Made by a program: the position numbers and the translations under genes
In this document: positions 48,992-56,420 of the stretch, in pieces
Layout of the letters: every line of letters starts with the position of its first letter
Position numbering within the stretch: the stretch's first letter is position 1
Assembly (NCBI RefSeq): GCF_000235565.1
Contig: NC_017527.1
Span: forward strand, 2,480,001 to 2,544,000
Direction of reading: 5' to 3'
Source of the DNA: Methanothrix harundinacea 6Ac
Lineage (GTDB): Archaea; Halobacteriota; Methanosarcinia; Methanotrichales; Methanotrichaceae
Length of the DNA: 64,000 bases
The notes under the pieces: model-generated
Database searches by the model: none
Seen by the model: only the letters and a program-made list of their open reading frames with translations
What the model was told of the DNA's origin: nothing

Positions 48992-50998
48992 TCACCCCTT
49001 CACCCTCGACCCTCCGGGCGGCAGAAAGCTCACGATCTGGTCGACGGAGGCGATGGCCTTGAGCCACCTCCTGTCGTCCTCCCTCTCGGCGAAGGACCGG
49101 TAGATCCTCTTCGCCAGGTCCTCAGCGCTGAGCTCGCCGGGCTCCACCTCGACGACGGGATCGGCCCTCGGCTTCACCGCGGAGACGGGGCCGCCGATCA
49201 GCTGGTCGCCCGCGATCCCGAGGGCAAGGCCGAGGGGGACGTCTCGATAGTAGCGCCGCTCGCCCCGGACGACGAAGGCCCCCTTCTTAAGAAACTCGCC
49301 CGGCTCGGGGGTCTTGGTCACCTGATCGGCCGCCACCAGGTAGCAGTCTCCCTCGAAAAGACCCGCCTTCCAGAGGCTGGAGTAGCTGACGGCAAACGAG
49401 GCCGCCTCCTCCAGGGTCGATTCGGGGACGGCCTCCCCCAGGGTCTTGATGACCGTTAAGGGGGCACCGGGCGCATCGGTATGGAGGGCGAGGTCCCGCT
49501 TCTCCAGGTATTTGGCGTAGATCTCCTCGTTGGAGGTGGCGTCCCTACCGCCGATGACGAGAAAGCCGTCCGAGGAGGTGAACCAGCGGAACCTCTCGTA
49601 CCACTTCGGCTTCCTCCGCCGATAGACCGCCCTCGTCTTCGCCTTCTCCGGCCCCGCCTTCCGCGCTATCAGCCGGATCGTCTCCTCCAGGGCCTTCTCC
49701 GCCCCCTCTCGCTTCTTCGCCTGCTCCTTGGCCAGGTCGTAGTACCTCTGGGCGTTCTGGGGGACGGTGAGGTTTGAGTTCAGCTCCAGAACGGCTCCTC
49801 TCGCCTCGCCCTTCCCTCCGGTATCGCCGACGGTTCCGCCTTTGCCTTCGCCACCGTCCCCGTCGCCGGGGTCGTCGAGGCGGAGGCGAAGCTCCCCCTG
49901 GTAGTCGAGGGCGAGGATCTTCTCCGCTATGGGGAGGCCGGAGGTCTTTATCTTCGCCAGGATCTCGGAGTAGGTGAACCCCCTCTCGAAACCCTTCGAT
50001 ATCGCGGCGAGGACCGCCTCCACCTCGCCGTACCTCTCGTAGACCTTCTCGCCGAGACGGGCCAGCTCCCGCTCCCGCTCCCGGAACTCCTGGATCGACC
50101 GCTCCTGCATCTCACGTCTCCGCTCCAGGGCCGTCTTCGGCTTAGCCTCCTCTGCTTCCGCCTCCTTGGAGGAGAAGAACTCGTCGAGGGCCTCGCTGAA
50201 GGACCCGAACTCCCGCCTTTCGAGGCCGTCGTAGACGGCGAGGGGGGCGGGGACGACGTCGACGATCCTCTCCCCTTCGGCCACCAGATGGGGGTACGCC
50301 TCGGCGAGGCCGAAGACCTCCCCCAGGGCCCAGTGGAGCCGGTCGATCTCCTCGCCGGCGAGGGCGAAAGCCGGCACCGTCTTGTTGATCCCGGCCCGGA
50401 GGCAGATCTCCTCGGCATAGGTCCCCCCCATGTTCAGCCCCCGGACGAGGGTCCTCACCAGCTCCGAGTCGGAGGAGGCGAGGATGAAGGCGAGGTCGTT
50501 TCGGGAGACGGTCCGGGGGTCGACCTGGTCCTCCCGGTACTGGTAGGTCTCGCCGGCGAGGAGCTTTCGGTCCCTGAAGGCCAGGGGCCGCAGCGGCAGG
50601 ACGATCCGGCCGCCGGAGTCCAGGAGGAGGACGTTCCCCTTGGGAAAGATCTCGGCGATGAGGGTGTACCGGTCGTCCCCCCGCTCGATCTCGATCTCCG
50701 CCACCCGGTCGAAGCCGTGCTGGCGGACGGCCGCCACCCGGCCGCCGGAGAGGCGGCTTCGGAGCATCGTCGGAAACTGGGGCGGCATCTTGGGGGCCTC
50801 CCGGGGCTTCTCGGTGAGGTGGATCCGCCTCCCCGCCTCCAGGAGGAGGTCGAGCTTCCCGGAGGCGGGGGACTGAAAGGAGATCACCACCCTATCGGGG
50901 GAGAGCTGGTAGGACTTGCCCACAAAGCCGCCCACCAGCTTCTCCTGCAGCTCCTCCACGACCGCCGCCACGTCCACGTTGCTCATCGCCTTCTTCAT
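48992..50998 (-). CDS. NFACT-family (RqcH/Rqc2-like) protein
   Basis: A ~668-residue protein of the NFACT family, which binds stalled large ribosomal subunits and tRNA. The NFACT-N domain starts MSNVDVAAVVEELQEKLVGG and continues through LHLTEKPREAPKMPPQFP-like sequence and FGFDRVAEIEIERG. A long coiled coil (residues ~310-490, with a Gly-rich break at DDPGDGDGGEGKGG) precedes the NFACT-R domain (KWYERFRWFTSSDGFLVIGG, DATSNEEIYAKYL, LHTDAPGAP). The start at 50998 is used because the upstream extension overlaps the divergent Mut7-C promoter. Confidence 0.92.
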   Translation of the reverse strand: MKKAMSNVDVAAVVEELQEKLVGGFVGKSYQLSPDRVVISFQSPASGKLDLLLEAGRRIHLTEKPREAPKMPPQFPTMLRSRLSGGRVAAVRQHGFDRVAEIEIERGDDRYTLIAEIFPKGNVLLLDSGGRIVLPLRPLAFRDRKLLAGETYQYREDQVDPRTVSRNDLAFILASSDSELVRTLVRGLNMGGTYAEEICLRAGINKTVPAFALAGEEIDRLHWALGEVFGLAEAYPHLVAEGERIVDVVPAPLAVYDGLERREFGSFSEALDEFFSSKEAEAEEAKPKTALERRREMQERSIQEFRERERELARLGEKVYERYGEVEAVLAAISKGFERGFTYSEILAKIKTSGLPIAEKILALDYQGELRLRLDDPGDGDGGEGKGGTVGDTGGKGEARGAVLELNSNLTVPQNAQRYYDLAKEQAKKREGAEKALEETIRLIARKAGPEKAKTRAVYRRRKPKWYERFRWFTSSDGFLVIGGRDATSNEEIYAKYLEKRDLALHTDAPGAPLTVIKTLGEAVPESTLEEAASFAVSYSSLWKAGLFEGDCYLVAADQVTKTPEPGEFLKKGAFVVRGERRYYRDVPLGLALGIAGDQLIGGPVSAVKPRADPVVEVEPGELSAEDLAKRIYRSFAEREDDRRWLKAIASVDQIVSFLPPGGSRVKG

Positions 50999-51054
50999 AG
51001 TGGCCGAAAAAGGGCTATCGACAGATAAATAGTTGCGGCCGTCCCAACCGGAGG

Positions 51055-51510
51055 ATGGTGAAAGACCGATATCTTGCAGACCTGATGCTACTCCGGCTCG
51101 CCCGCTGGCTGAGGATGGCCGGCCACGACGTCTCAAACCCCCCGGAGGGGTCCGACGACTCCGGCCTCCTAGAGGTCGCCCTGAAGGAGGGGAGGACCCT
51201 CCTCACCAGGGACAGGCTCCTCGCCAGGAGGTGTGGGAAGGCCGGGGCCAGCTGCATCCTCATAAGGTCGTCGGACCTCGATGAGCAGCTCCGGGAGCTT
51301 CTGGCCGCGGGGGTCACCCTGGAGATGAATCCTGAGAGGTGCACCCTCTGTAACGGCATCCTCCGAAAGGTGGAGGCATCGGGGGCCTACGGCTCCCCCG
51401 GCCCTGAGGATGCTGACTCTCTCTGGAGGTGCGAGGTATGCGGGAAGATCTACTGGAGGGGGACCCACTGGCAGGGGATTCGAGAGCGTCTGGCGGGAGG
51501 GGGCGCCTGA
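51055..51510 (+). CDS. Mut7-C RNase-domain protein
   Basis: A 151-residue protein with the Mut7-C (PIN-like) nuclease fold. DLMLLRLARWLRMAGHDV carries the first Asp, GRTLLTRDRLLARRC the second, and a C-terminal zinc ribbon has CTLCNGIL and CEVCGKIYWRGTHW. Such proteins are thought to cut RNA. It is transcribed divergently from the NFACT gene, from which it is separated by only 56 bases, so the two may share control. Confidence 0.9.
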   Translation: MVKDRYLADLMLLRLARWLRMAGHDVSNPPEGSDDSGLLEVALKEGRTLLTRDRLLARRCGKAGASCILIRSSDLDEQLRELLAAGVTLEMNPERCTLCNGILRKVEASGAYGSPGPEDADSLWRCEVCGKIYWRGTHWQGIRERLAGGGA

Positions 51511-51695
51511 GCCCTCCTCCGGGTGGGGTCGGGGCGGCCGGTGACCTCCGGCAGTCCCCAGGATCGGGGGATGAGCGACATACATTTGATCCGGGAGCGG
51601 CTTCGACGGATCCGAAATGAATCTCAAAGGGCCGGGTCCCCCGCCCGGAGGTCTGGGAGATGCGACGCGGGGAGGGAGAGATCAGTGAGGCGGAT

Positions 51696-52730
51696 ATGAC
51701 GGAGTCGAAGATGGGAGATAAGGAGACGGTGGGGATCACGTCCATCGGCTGTTACGTGCCGCCGGGGATCATCACCAGCGAAGAGATCGCAAGGCGTTCC
51801 GGCATTCCGGTGGAGGTCTTCCTCGAGAAGATCGGGATGGAGAGAAAGCACGTCGCCGCTGAGGACGAGCATCCCTCCGAGATGGGCATCCGGGCCGCAG
51901 AGGTGGCGGTAGAGAGGGCGGGGATCGATCCGAGAGAGATCGACGTCCTCGTCTACTGCAGCGCCGGGTTTTACGACTACCGGATCTGGTCTCCCGCCGC
52001 CAAGGTCCAGGCCGCCCTCGGCGCCGACGGCTGCTACGCCTTTGAGGTGAAGAACGGCTGCAACGGCGGAAACCTCGGGATCAGCATCTGTAAAAGCCTC
52101 CTCCTCGACGATCCGGATAAGAGGTGCGCCCTGGTCGTCTGCAGCGAGAAGCTCTCCATATCCGTAGACTACGAGGACAGAAACGCCCTCTCCCTCTTCA
52201 TGGTCGGGGACGGAGCGGCCGCCGCCATCCTGAAGAAGGGGGAGGAGACCAATCGGCTCCTCTCTTACGCCGCCCGGACGGAGGGCTCCGCCGTCGACTC
52301 GATCAAGGTCCCCTTCGGAGGGACGCGGCGGCCGCGGCCGCTGGGGATCCCTGATGGCGGCCTCGGCTACATCCGGATAGACGACCCCGCCGGCCTCGAC
52401 CAGATCCTCTCCCAGACCTACCTCGATAACTACCTCCGGGTGATCAATAGATCCCTGGAGAAGAGCGGCCGCTCCCTCCAGGACGTCGACCTCCTCCTGA
52501 CAAACCAGGTGAAGAGGAGCCTCCTGGAGGAGATCCTCCGGGGGCTGGACCTCGGCCTGGATCATACCATCACCTCGATAAGGGATCATGGCCACATGGG
52601 GACCGTCGACGCCCTCTTCAACCTCTCGCGGGCGATCGAATCCGGGAGGCTCGGGCCGGGGAGCCTGGCGGTTCTCGCGAGCAGCGGGGCGGGGTTCACC
52701 TGGGCGGCGATGCCGGTGGAGTTCTTGTGA
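51696..52730 (+). CDS. KAS III-like thiolase-fold enzyme with altered catalytic residues
   Basis: A ~344-residue condensing-enzyme homologue (3-oxoacyl-ACP synthase III type). It has the fold's nucleophile context FEVKNGCNGGNLGI, plus MVGDGAAAAILKKG and the Gly-rich end LASSGAGFTWAAM. The usual HQAN motif is replaced by TNQVKR and the later Asn region by DHGHMGTVD, so the classical Cys-His-Asn triad is not intact. The product could be an acyltransferase or hydrolase. ATG 51696 and 51711 are both possible; the upstream ten codons look non-coding. Confidence 0.8.
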   Translation: MTESKMGDKETVGITSIGCYVPPGIITSEEIARRSGIPVEVFLEKIGMERKHVAAEDEHPSEMGIRAAEVAVERAGIDPREIDVLVYCSAGFYDYRIWSPAAKVQAALGADGCYAFEVKNGCNGGNLGISICKSLLLDDPDKRCALVVCSEKLSISVDYEDRNALSLFMVGDGAAAAILKKGEETNRLLSYAARTEGSAVDSIKVPFGGTRRPRPLGIPDGGLGYIRIDDPAGLDQILSQTYLDNYLRVINRSLEKSGRSLQDVDLLLTNQVKRSLLEEILRGLDLGLDHTITSIRDHGHMGTVDALFNLSRAIESGRLGPGSLAVLASSGAGFTWAAMPVEFL

Positions 52731-52878
52731 GGGCGGCCTTACCTGAAGATCCGAGGGGTTCCGGCCCCGTCTCCGGATATGGTGAGTCGATGGCGCCCCC
52801 AAGCTCCGGATTCTGCCCTATAGGGGGTTTGCCCCTCGATGGACTGCTATTTATCCGGGAATTTCCATAAGGGAGATC

Positions 52879-53769
52879 ATGTTCGGAGAGATCGGGACGG
52901 TCCGAAATTTCGTCGAAGCCGGCGACCTGCAGCACCTCGCCCTCTTCAAGGACAGCATCAGCGAGATCCAGCTCAAAGAAGGGGAGGATCCATCGGCGTA
53001 TTTCAGCCCCGAATTCTCTCATTACATCGTCGCCCACGACCCCCTGGACGGGTTGCTTAAGGAATACGGAGAGGAGTGGTCCAGGAGGTTCTCCGGCCGC
53101 CTGGGCGTCTCCATAGTCGAGCGGATTGGGGCTGGGGAGGGCGCGATCTACGTCAGGGGGCTGATGGCCCAAAACGGGTCGAAGGTCTACCTAGTCCTGC
53201 CTTACACCTCCATCGACGCCGCCGCCTCGATGGGTGCGACCTTCACCGATCCCCGCCCCATCTCGGCGCGGAGACGGGTCTGGCCGGAGGTCCTCCCCGA
53301 GCTGAAGGGGGAGAGGATCCTGGATGTAGGATGCGGCTTTGGGAGGCTGACCCTCGACGTCGCAAGCCAGAGCCCGGCTTCGGAGGTCTTCGGGATCGAC
53401 CTCTTCGACCCCCTGACGGCCCAGGCGAGGATGAACGCCGAGGCCCTCGGGATAAAGAACGCCGAGTTCAGGACCGCCAGCGTCTACGACCTTCCCTTCG
53501 AAGGCGGCTCCTTTGAGACGGTCTACTCCTTCTTCATGCTCCACCACCTCGAGGATATCCCGAAGGGGCTCTTCGAGATCCGGCGGGTCCTGGCGAGGGG
53601 GGGCCGATATCTGGCGGTGGAGCCCCTCGGCCATCACCACGGTCCGAACCACTCCGGGGCCGACTGGCTTCGGATCTTCGAGGATGCGGGGCTCCCGGCC
53701 GGGGCGGAGGAGAAGGAGGGGGCGGTGATCCTCAGGGCCCGGAAGGGAGACCAGAAGATCGAGAGATGA
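52879..53769 (+). CDS. class I SAM-dependent methyltransferase with extra N-terminal domain
   Basis: A 296-residue protein. Residues ~145-290 are a Rossmann methyltransferase: motif I ILDVGCGFGRLTLD, acidic loop VFGIDLFDP, motif IV YSFFMLHHLEDIP and post-motif AVEPLGHHHG. The first ~130 residues, with HYIVAHDPLDGLLKEYGEE, are not recognised and may bind the substrate. Function unknown. TATA-like GCTATTTATCC lies about 30 bases before the ATG. Confidence 0.85.
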   Translation: MFGEIGTVRNFVEAGDLQHLALFKDSISEIQLKEGEDPSAYFSPEFSHYIVAHDPLDGLLKEYGEEWSRRFSGRLGVSIVERIGAGEGAIYVRGLMAQNGSKVYLVLPYTSIDAAASMGATFTDPRPISARRRVWPEVLPELKGERILDVGCGFGRLTLDVASQSPASEVFGIDLFDPLTAQARMNAEALGIKNAEFRTASVYDLPFEGGSFETVYSFFMLHHLEDIPKGLFEIRRVLARGGRYLAVEPLGHHHGPNHSGADWLRIFEDAGLPAGAEEKEGAVILRARKGDQKIER

Positions 53770-53809
53770 TCCCTCGTCGAAGGCGGGATATTCGGTGCAA
53801 GAGGGCGGC

Positions 53810-54100
53810 TCACTCCTCAAGCCGCTTGTAGAGCTTGTGCGCCTTGTCGATGGTCGTTATCTCCAGGATCTTGACCAGCCCGTCCTTCTCGCAAATTTGA
53901 TAAAAGACGGTGAAAGATCTGCCGATATGCAATCGATAGAGCTTAAAATCCAGATGCAGAAGCTCCTTATCGGCTCCCAGGCCCGGGTAGGGGTCCTCCG
54001 AGAGGGCGTGGCACTTCTCCTTGATGAGCCGCTGGCTCTTCTCCGGAAGCTCCGATAGGTATTTCAGAGCTTTCCGATCGATCATCACCTGGCGGCTCAA
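53810..54100 (-). CDS. RelE/ParE-family toxin, copy 1
   Basis: A 96-residue RelE-fold mRNA interferase-like toxin: KALKYLSELPEKSQRLIKE helices, LLHLDFKLYRLHIGRSFTVF strands with the conserved Arg, and KAHKLYKRLEE end. Such toxins cut mRNA at the ribosome (family knowledge). The gene overlaps the antitoxin stop by four bases. By eye, 90 of 96 residues match copy 2 at 55497. Confidence 0.88.
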   Translation of the reverse strand: MSRQVMIDRKALKYLSELPEKSQRLIKEKCHALSEDPYPGLGADKELLHLDFKLYRLHIGRSFTVFYQICEKDGLVKILEITTIDKAHKLYKRLEE

Positions 54101-54282
54101 GGGGGGAGCTCCACAAAGTCGCCCTCATCGGCGATCGTCTTCAGATGCGCTATCAGACGGGCCTTCTTCTCGCGCTCTATCATCTCTTCGAGGAGCTGGC
54201 TGAAGGTCTCTCCCGGCCTCTTGAGATCGGATAGCTCAGCCCATACGGACTCGGTGACGGCCACCCGCTTTGTTGCAATCAT
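54097..54282 (-). CDS. antitoxin of the RelE-type module, copy 1
   Basis: A 61-residue antitoxin with a ribbon-helix-helix/AbrB-like start (MIATKRVAVTESVWAELSDL) and an acidic end (KTIADEGDFVELPP). It should repress its own promoter together with the toxin. The ATG sits just downstream of the tandem TTGTAAAG repeats, suggesting a leaderless transcript. About 55 of 61 residues match copy 2. Confidence 0.85.
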   Translation of the reverse strand: MIATKRVAVTESVWAELSDLKRPGETFSQLLEEMIEREKKARLIAHLKTIADEGDFVELPP

Positions 54283-54289
54283 GATGATA

Positions 54290-54318
54290 TTGTAAAGGTT
54301 GTAAAGCTGATATAATTT
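54290..54318 (-). promoter_or_regulatory. TATA-like element and tandem 9-mer operator of the toxin-antitoxin module
   Basis: In + orientation TTGTAAAGG and TTGTAAAGC lie head to tail (54290-54307), next to GATATAATTT (54309-54318), which reads AAATTATATC on the coding strand. The repeats fall between the TATA box and the expected transcription start. The same arrangement is kept in copy 2 (55977-55994). Confidence 0.55.
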
Positions 54319-54471
54319 GTGGCAGGGAGAGCGAACGACGGGGTGCGAAAGCCGATAGCGGGTCCATTTTTGCGCTTTGGAGAAGGGGTATGGAGAGTTA
54401 GAGCCCCTCGGCCAGGTGGTGATCAGCGGCGGTCTTGGGTGCGGTAGGGCGGGCGGCGCCTAAAGCTTAGA

Positions 54472-54678
54472 TCATACCGCCACCAGGATGGCGTCGAGCC
54501 GATCTTCTGGAACTGGGATGCCGTCTTCCGCGAGAGCGGCGGTGTATACCTCGATCGCTTCCTTGATCTTCTCGATCGCCTCCTCCTTGCTCCTCCCCTG
54601 GCTGATGCAGCCGGGGAGGCTGGGGCATTCCGCCACCCAGAAGCCGTCCTCGCCTGGGTATATTATGACCTGCCGCAT
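54472..54678 (-). CDS. HicB-like antitoxin (no HicA partner found)
   Basis: A 68-residue HicB-type protein: VIIYPGEDGFWVAECPSLPG, then SQGRSKEEAIEKIKEAIEVY, the partial RNase H-like fold of the family. HicB neutralises the small RNase HicA. No intact hicA lies beside it; a damaged one is 170 bases upstream next to a second HicB-like gene. It may be an orphan. Confidence 0.83.
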   Translation of the reverse strand: MRQVIIYPGEDGFWVAECPSLPGCISQGRSKEEAIEKIKEAIEVYTAALAEDGIPVPEDRLDAILVAV

Positions 54679-54724
54679 GGTATCAGTCCCGATTATCGCC
54701 TGTTATTATATCCGCGTCTGCTTA

Positions 54725-54907
54725 TTAACCTGCTGGGGATCGAGGCGACGGCATGGAAAGTAAATTGAGGAAAGCTGCTTCGGGATGCCTAAGCGATGGG
54801 ATTGTACCGATTCCCGGCGGCCCCAGGGCGCGGGTGGAAGGGCGGAGCCCACGAGTTTGTAGACGTCTGACCAGCTCGTTCCAGGAGACTGGTGAGAGCC
54901 GGGACAT
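54725..54907 (-). pseudogene. hicA relic interrupted by GC-rich sequence
   Basis: The first ~21 residues, MSRLSPVSWNELVRRLQTRG, are a good HicA start (dsRNA-binding toxin). After that no frame gives the expected Gly-Gly-X-His active-site region. The sequence turns into GC-rich DNA similar to the local intergenic repeats. It begins five bases after the stop of the HicB-like gene at 54912, the normal hicB-hicA spacing. Confidence 0.55.
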
Positions 54908-54911
54908 GAAC

Positions 54912-55136
54912 CTAAGCCTCGACTGGCGCCTCGGGAGCTTCTATCTCGTGGCCTTCGATCGGCGGTATCGGCAGATCGAACCGCAGGCTCAGAGCTATCC
55001 AGTCCTCTATGGCCATCTTAAGGTTTTTGCGGCACTCTTCGGAGGTTTTGCCGGTCGCCCAGACGCCTTTCAGCTCCGGCACTTCGCCGTAATAGGGCTG
55101 CTCGTCATCGATGACCTCATAGACCGCCTTTGACAT
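54912..55136 (-). CDS. HicB-like antitoxin beside the hicA relic
   Basis: A 74-residue HicB-fold protein: YEVIDDEQPYYGEVPELKGV, TGKTSEECRKNLKMAIEDWI, then a C-terminal acidic/Pro-rich tail (EGHEIEAPEAPVEA). ATG 55136 fits the family start better than the frame's earlier ATG. It precedes the damaged hicA, so its toxin is probably lost. Confidence 0.8.
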   Translation of the reverse strand: MSKAVYEVIDDEQPYYGEVPELKGVWATGKTSEECRKNLKMAIEDWIALSLRFDLPIPPIEGHEIEAPEAPVEA

Positions 55137-55494
55137 TGCTGCCTGGATGTACTCGCAGAACATATCAAGGCCTAACTGGGTCGCCTGAGATATAAATCCT
55201 CGTCAGCGGGAGCCTCGATGGCGAGGCTCAACTGGGGCCTGGAAGGCTGGGTCGATCCCTCCCCGGCCCGGCGGCCCTCATGCGCGGGAGGGCGGGCGGC
55301 GCCGGAGGCGGGACGCTGCCCCGCTCGGCTGGGCCCCTGCTGGGCGGTGGCGAGATTCGGGCGCCTTGTCCACCTCCTGGCGCTGGATCGCTATGGTGGA
55401 TGCAGATCTGGTATTCGGGAACCCGCGCCAAAAAGACGATGGCGGTTCCTGGCAGAAAAAGAATGACGTAGGAATCCCTTTCCCATCTACGCGG
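55137..55494. other. intergenic region rich in GC repeats, no gene seen
   Basis: About 360 bases between the HicB-like gene and the second RelE module. From 55255 to 55380 it is GC-rich with GGGCGGGCGGCGCCGGAGG, resembling the dispersed repeat in reverse orientation. No coding frame is supported. Confidence 0.4.
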
Positions 55495-55496
55495 GC

Positions 55497-55787
55497 TCAC
55501 TCCTCGAAACGCTTGTAGAGCTTGTGCGCCTTGTCGATGGTCGTTATCTCCAGGATCTTGACCAGCTTGTCCTTCTCGCAAATTTGATAAAAAACTGTGA
55601 ACGATCTGCCGATATGTAACCGATAGAGCTTGTAATCCAGATGCAGCAGCTCCTTATCAGCTCCCTGGCCAGGGTATGGGTCCTCTGAAAGGGCGTGGCA
55701 CTTCTCCTTAATGAGTCGCTGGCTCTTCTCCGGAAGCTCCGATAGATATTTCAGAGCCTTTCTATCGATCACCACCTTGCGGCTCAA
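55497..55787 (-). CDS. RelE/ParE-family toxin, copy 2
   Basis: A 96-residue RelE-like toxin differing from copy 1 at about six positions (e.g. Lys for Gln at 4, Gln for Leu at 41, Phe for Leu at 94). The conserved Arg/Tyr of LHIGRSFTVFYQI are kept. It overlaps its antitoxin gene by four bases. Confidence 0.88.
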   Translation of the reverse strand: MSRKVVIDRKALKYLSELPEKSQRLIKEKCHALSEDPYPGQGADKELLHLDYKLYRLHIGRSFTVFYQICEKDKLVKILEITTIDKAHKLYKRFEE

Positions 55788-55969
55788 GGGGGCAGCTCCA
55801 CGAAATCACCTTCATCGGCGATACTCTTCAGATGCACGACAAGACGAGCCTTCTTCTCGCGTTCTATCATTTCTGCGAGGAGCTGGCTGAAGGTCTCTCC
55901 CGGCCTCTTGAGATCTGAGAGCTCAGCCCATACGGGCTCGGTTACAGCTAGGCGCTTTGTTGCAATCAT
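55784..55969 (-). CDS. antitoxin of the RelE-type module, copy 2
   Basis: A 61-residue antitoxin, near-identical to copy 1 with changes such as Leu for Val at 7 and Ala for Glu at 32. The start at 55969 corresponds exactly to copy 1; the longer open frame upstream is non-coding. Cross-neutralisation between copies is likely but untested. Confidence 0.85.
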   Translation of the reverse strand: MIATKRLAVTEPVWAELSDLKRPGETFSQLLAEMIEREKKARLVVHLKSIADEGDFVELPP

Positions 55970-56420
55970 GATGATATTGTAAAGGTTGTAAAGCAGATAT
56001 AATTTGTGGCAGGTGCAAACGATCCTCTCAATCCTTCGAGGCGATGGCATAAGGGATGGGGCGAAGCAGGTGCAGATACCAGGCTGCCCTGGGCGCCGGA
56101 GGTCGGGCGTCGCCGAAGGCGGGCGAGGCGATCCGCATCCTACAAACGGCGGATCTCTGTTTGTGTCCCATGGCGAATGATGGCGGGTGGGTGGCGAAAG
56201 TTCGTTGGTATCGCACTCCCTAAGAGACAAATAGGCTCCTTCGCAGACGGTAGTGGCTTTATCTCAAGGTCTGTGAAATGTGAAATCCGGCGATCCGGGA
56301 GGCAATCGATGCGGAATTATGGAATCCCTTGGTCGATCACGTCTAAATCGCTAGAACGAACCAAGATATCTAGTTCGTTCATCTCAGTGAAATAATACAA
56401 CTAAATATTTTGGGCATAAT
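55970..56420. other. intergenic region upstream of the duplicated module, no gene seen
   Basis: About 450 bases. It begins with the promoter/operator of copy 2. A GC-rich block follows (about 56070-56140), then an AT-rich part with a direct repeat-like pair CGAACCAAGATA/CTAGTTCGTTC near 56356-56380. No coding frame is supported. Confidence 0.4.

Larger units (their letters stand above)
53808..54328 (-). repeat. duplicated segment, copy 1 (RelE/antitoxin module)
   Basis: About 520 bases including toxin, antitoxin and ~45 bases of upstream control DNA. It is closely matched by 55495-56015 in the same orientation. Similarity starts just after the toxin stop and ends just past the TATA-like element, so the module moved or was copied as a unit. 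Confidence 0.85.
55495..56015 (-). repeat. duplicated segment, copy 2 (RelE/antitoxin module)
   Basis: Same-orientation copy of 53808-54328, including both genes and the promoter/operator stretch. Differences are scattered substitutions with no frame-breaking change. Confidence 0.85.

Noticed and set aside
54753-55133. Plus-strand open frame over the HicB-like gene and hicA relic
   Set aside because: Antisense to recognisable HicB sequence and lacking any family pattern.
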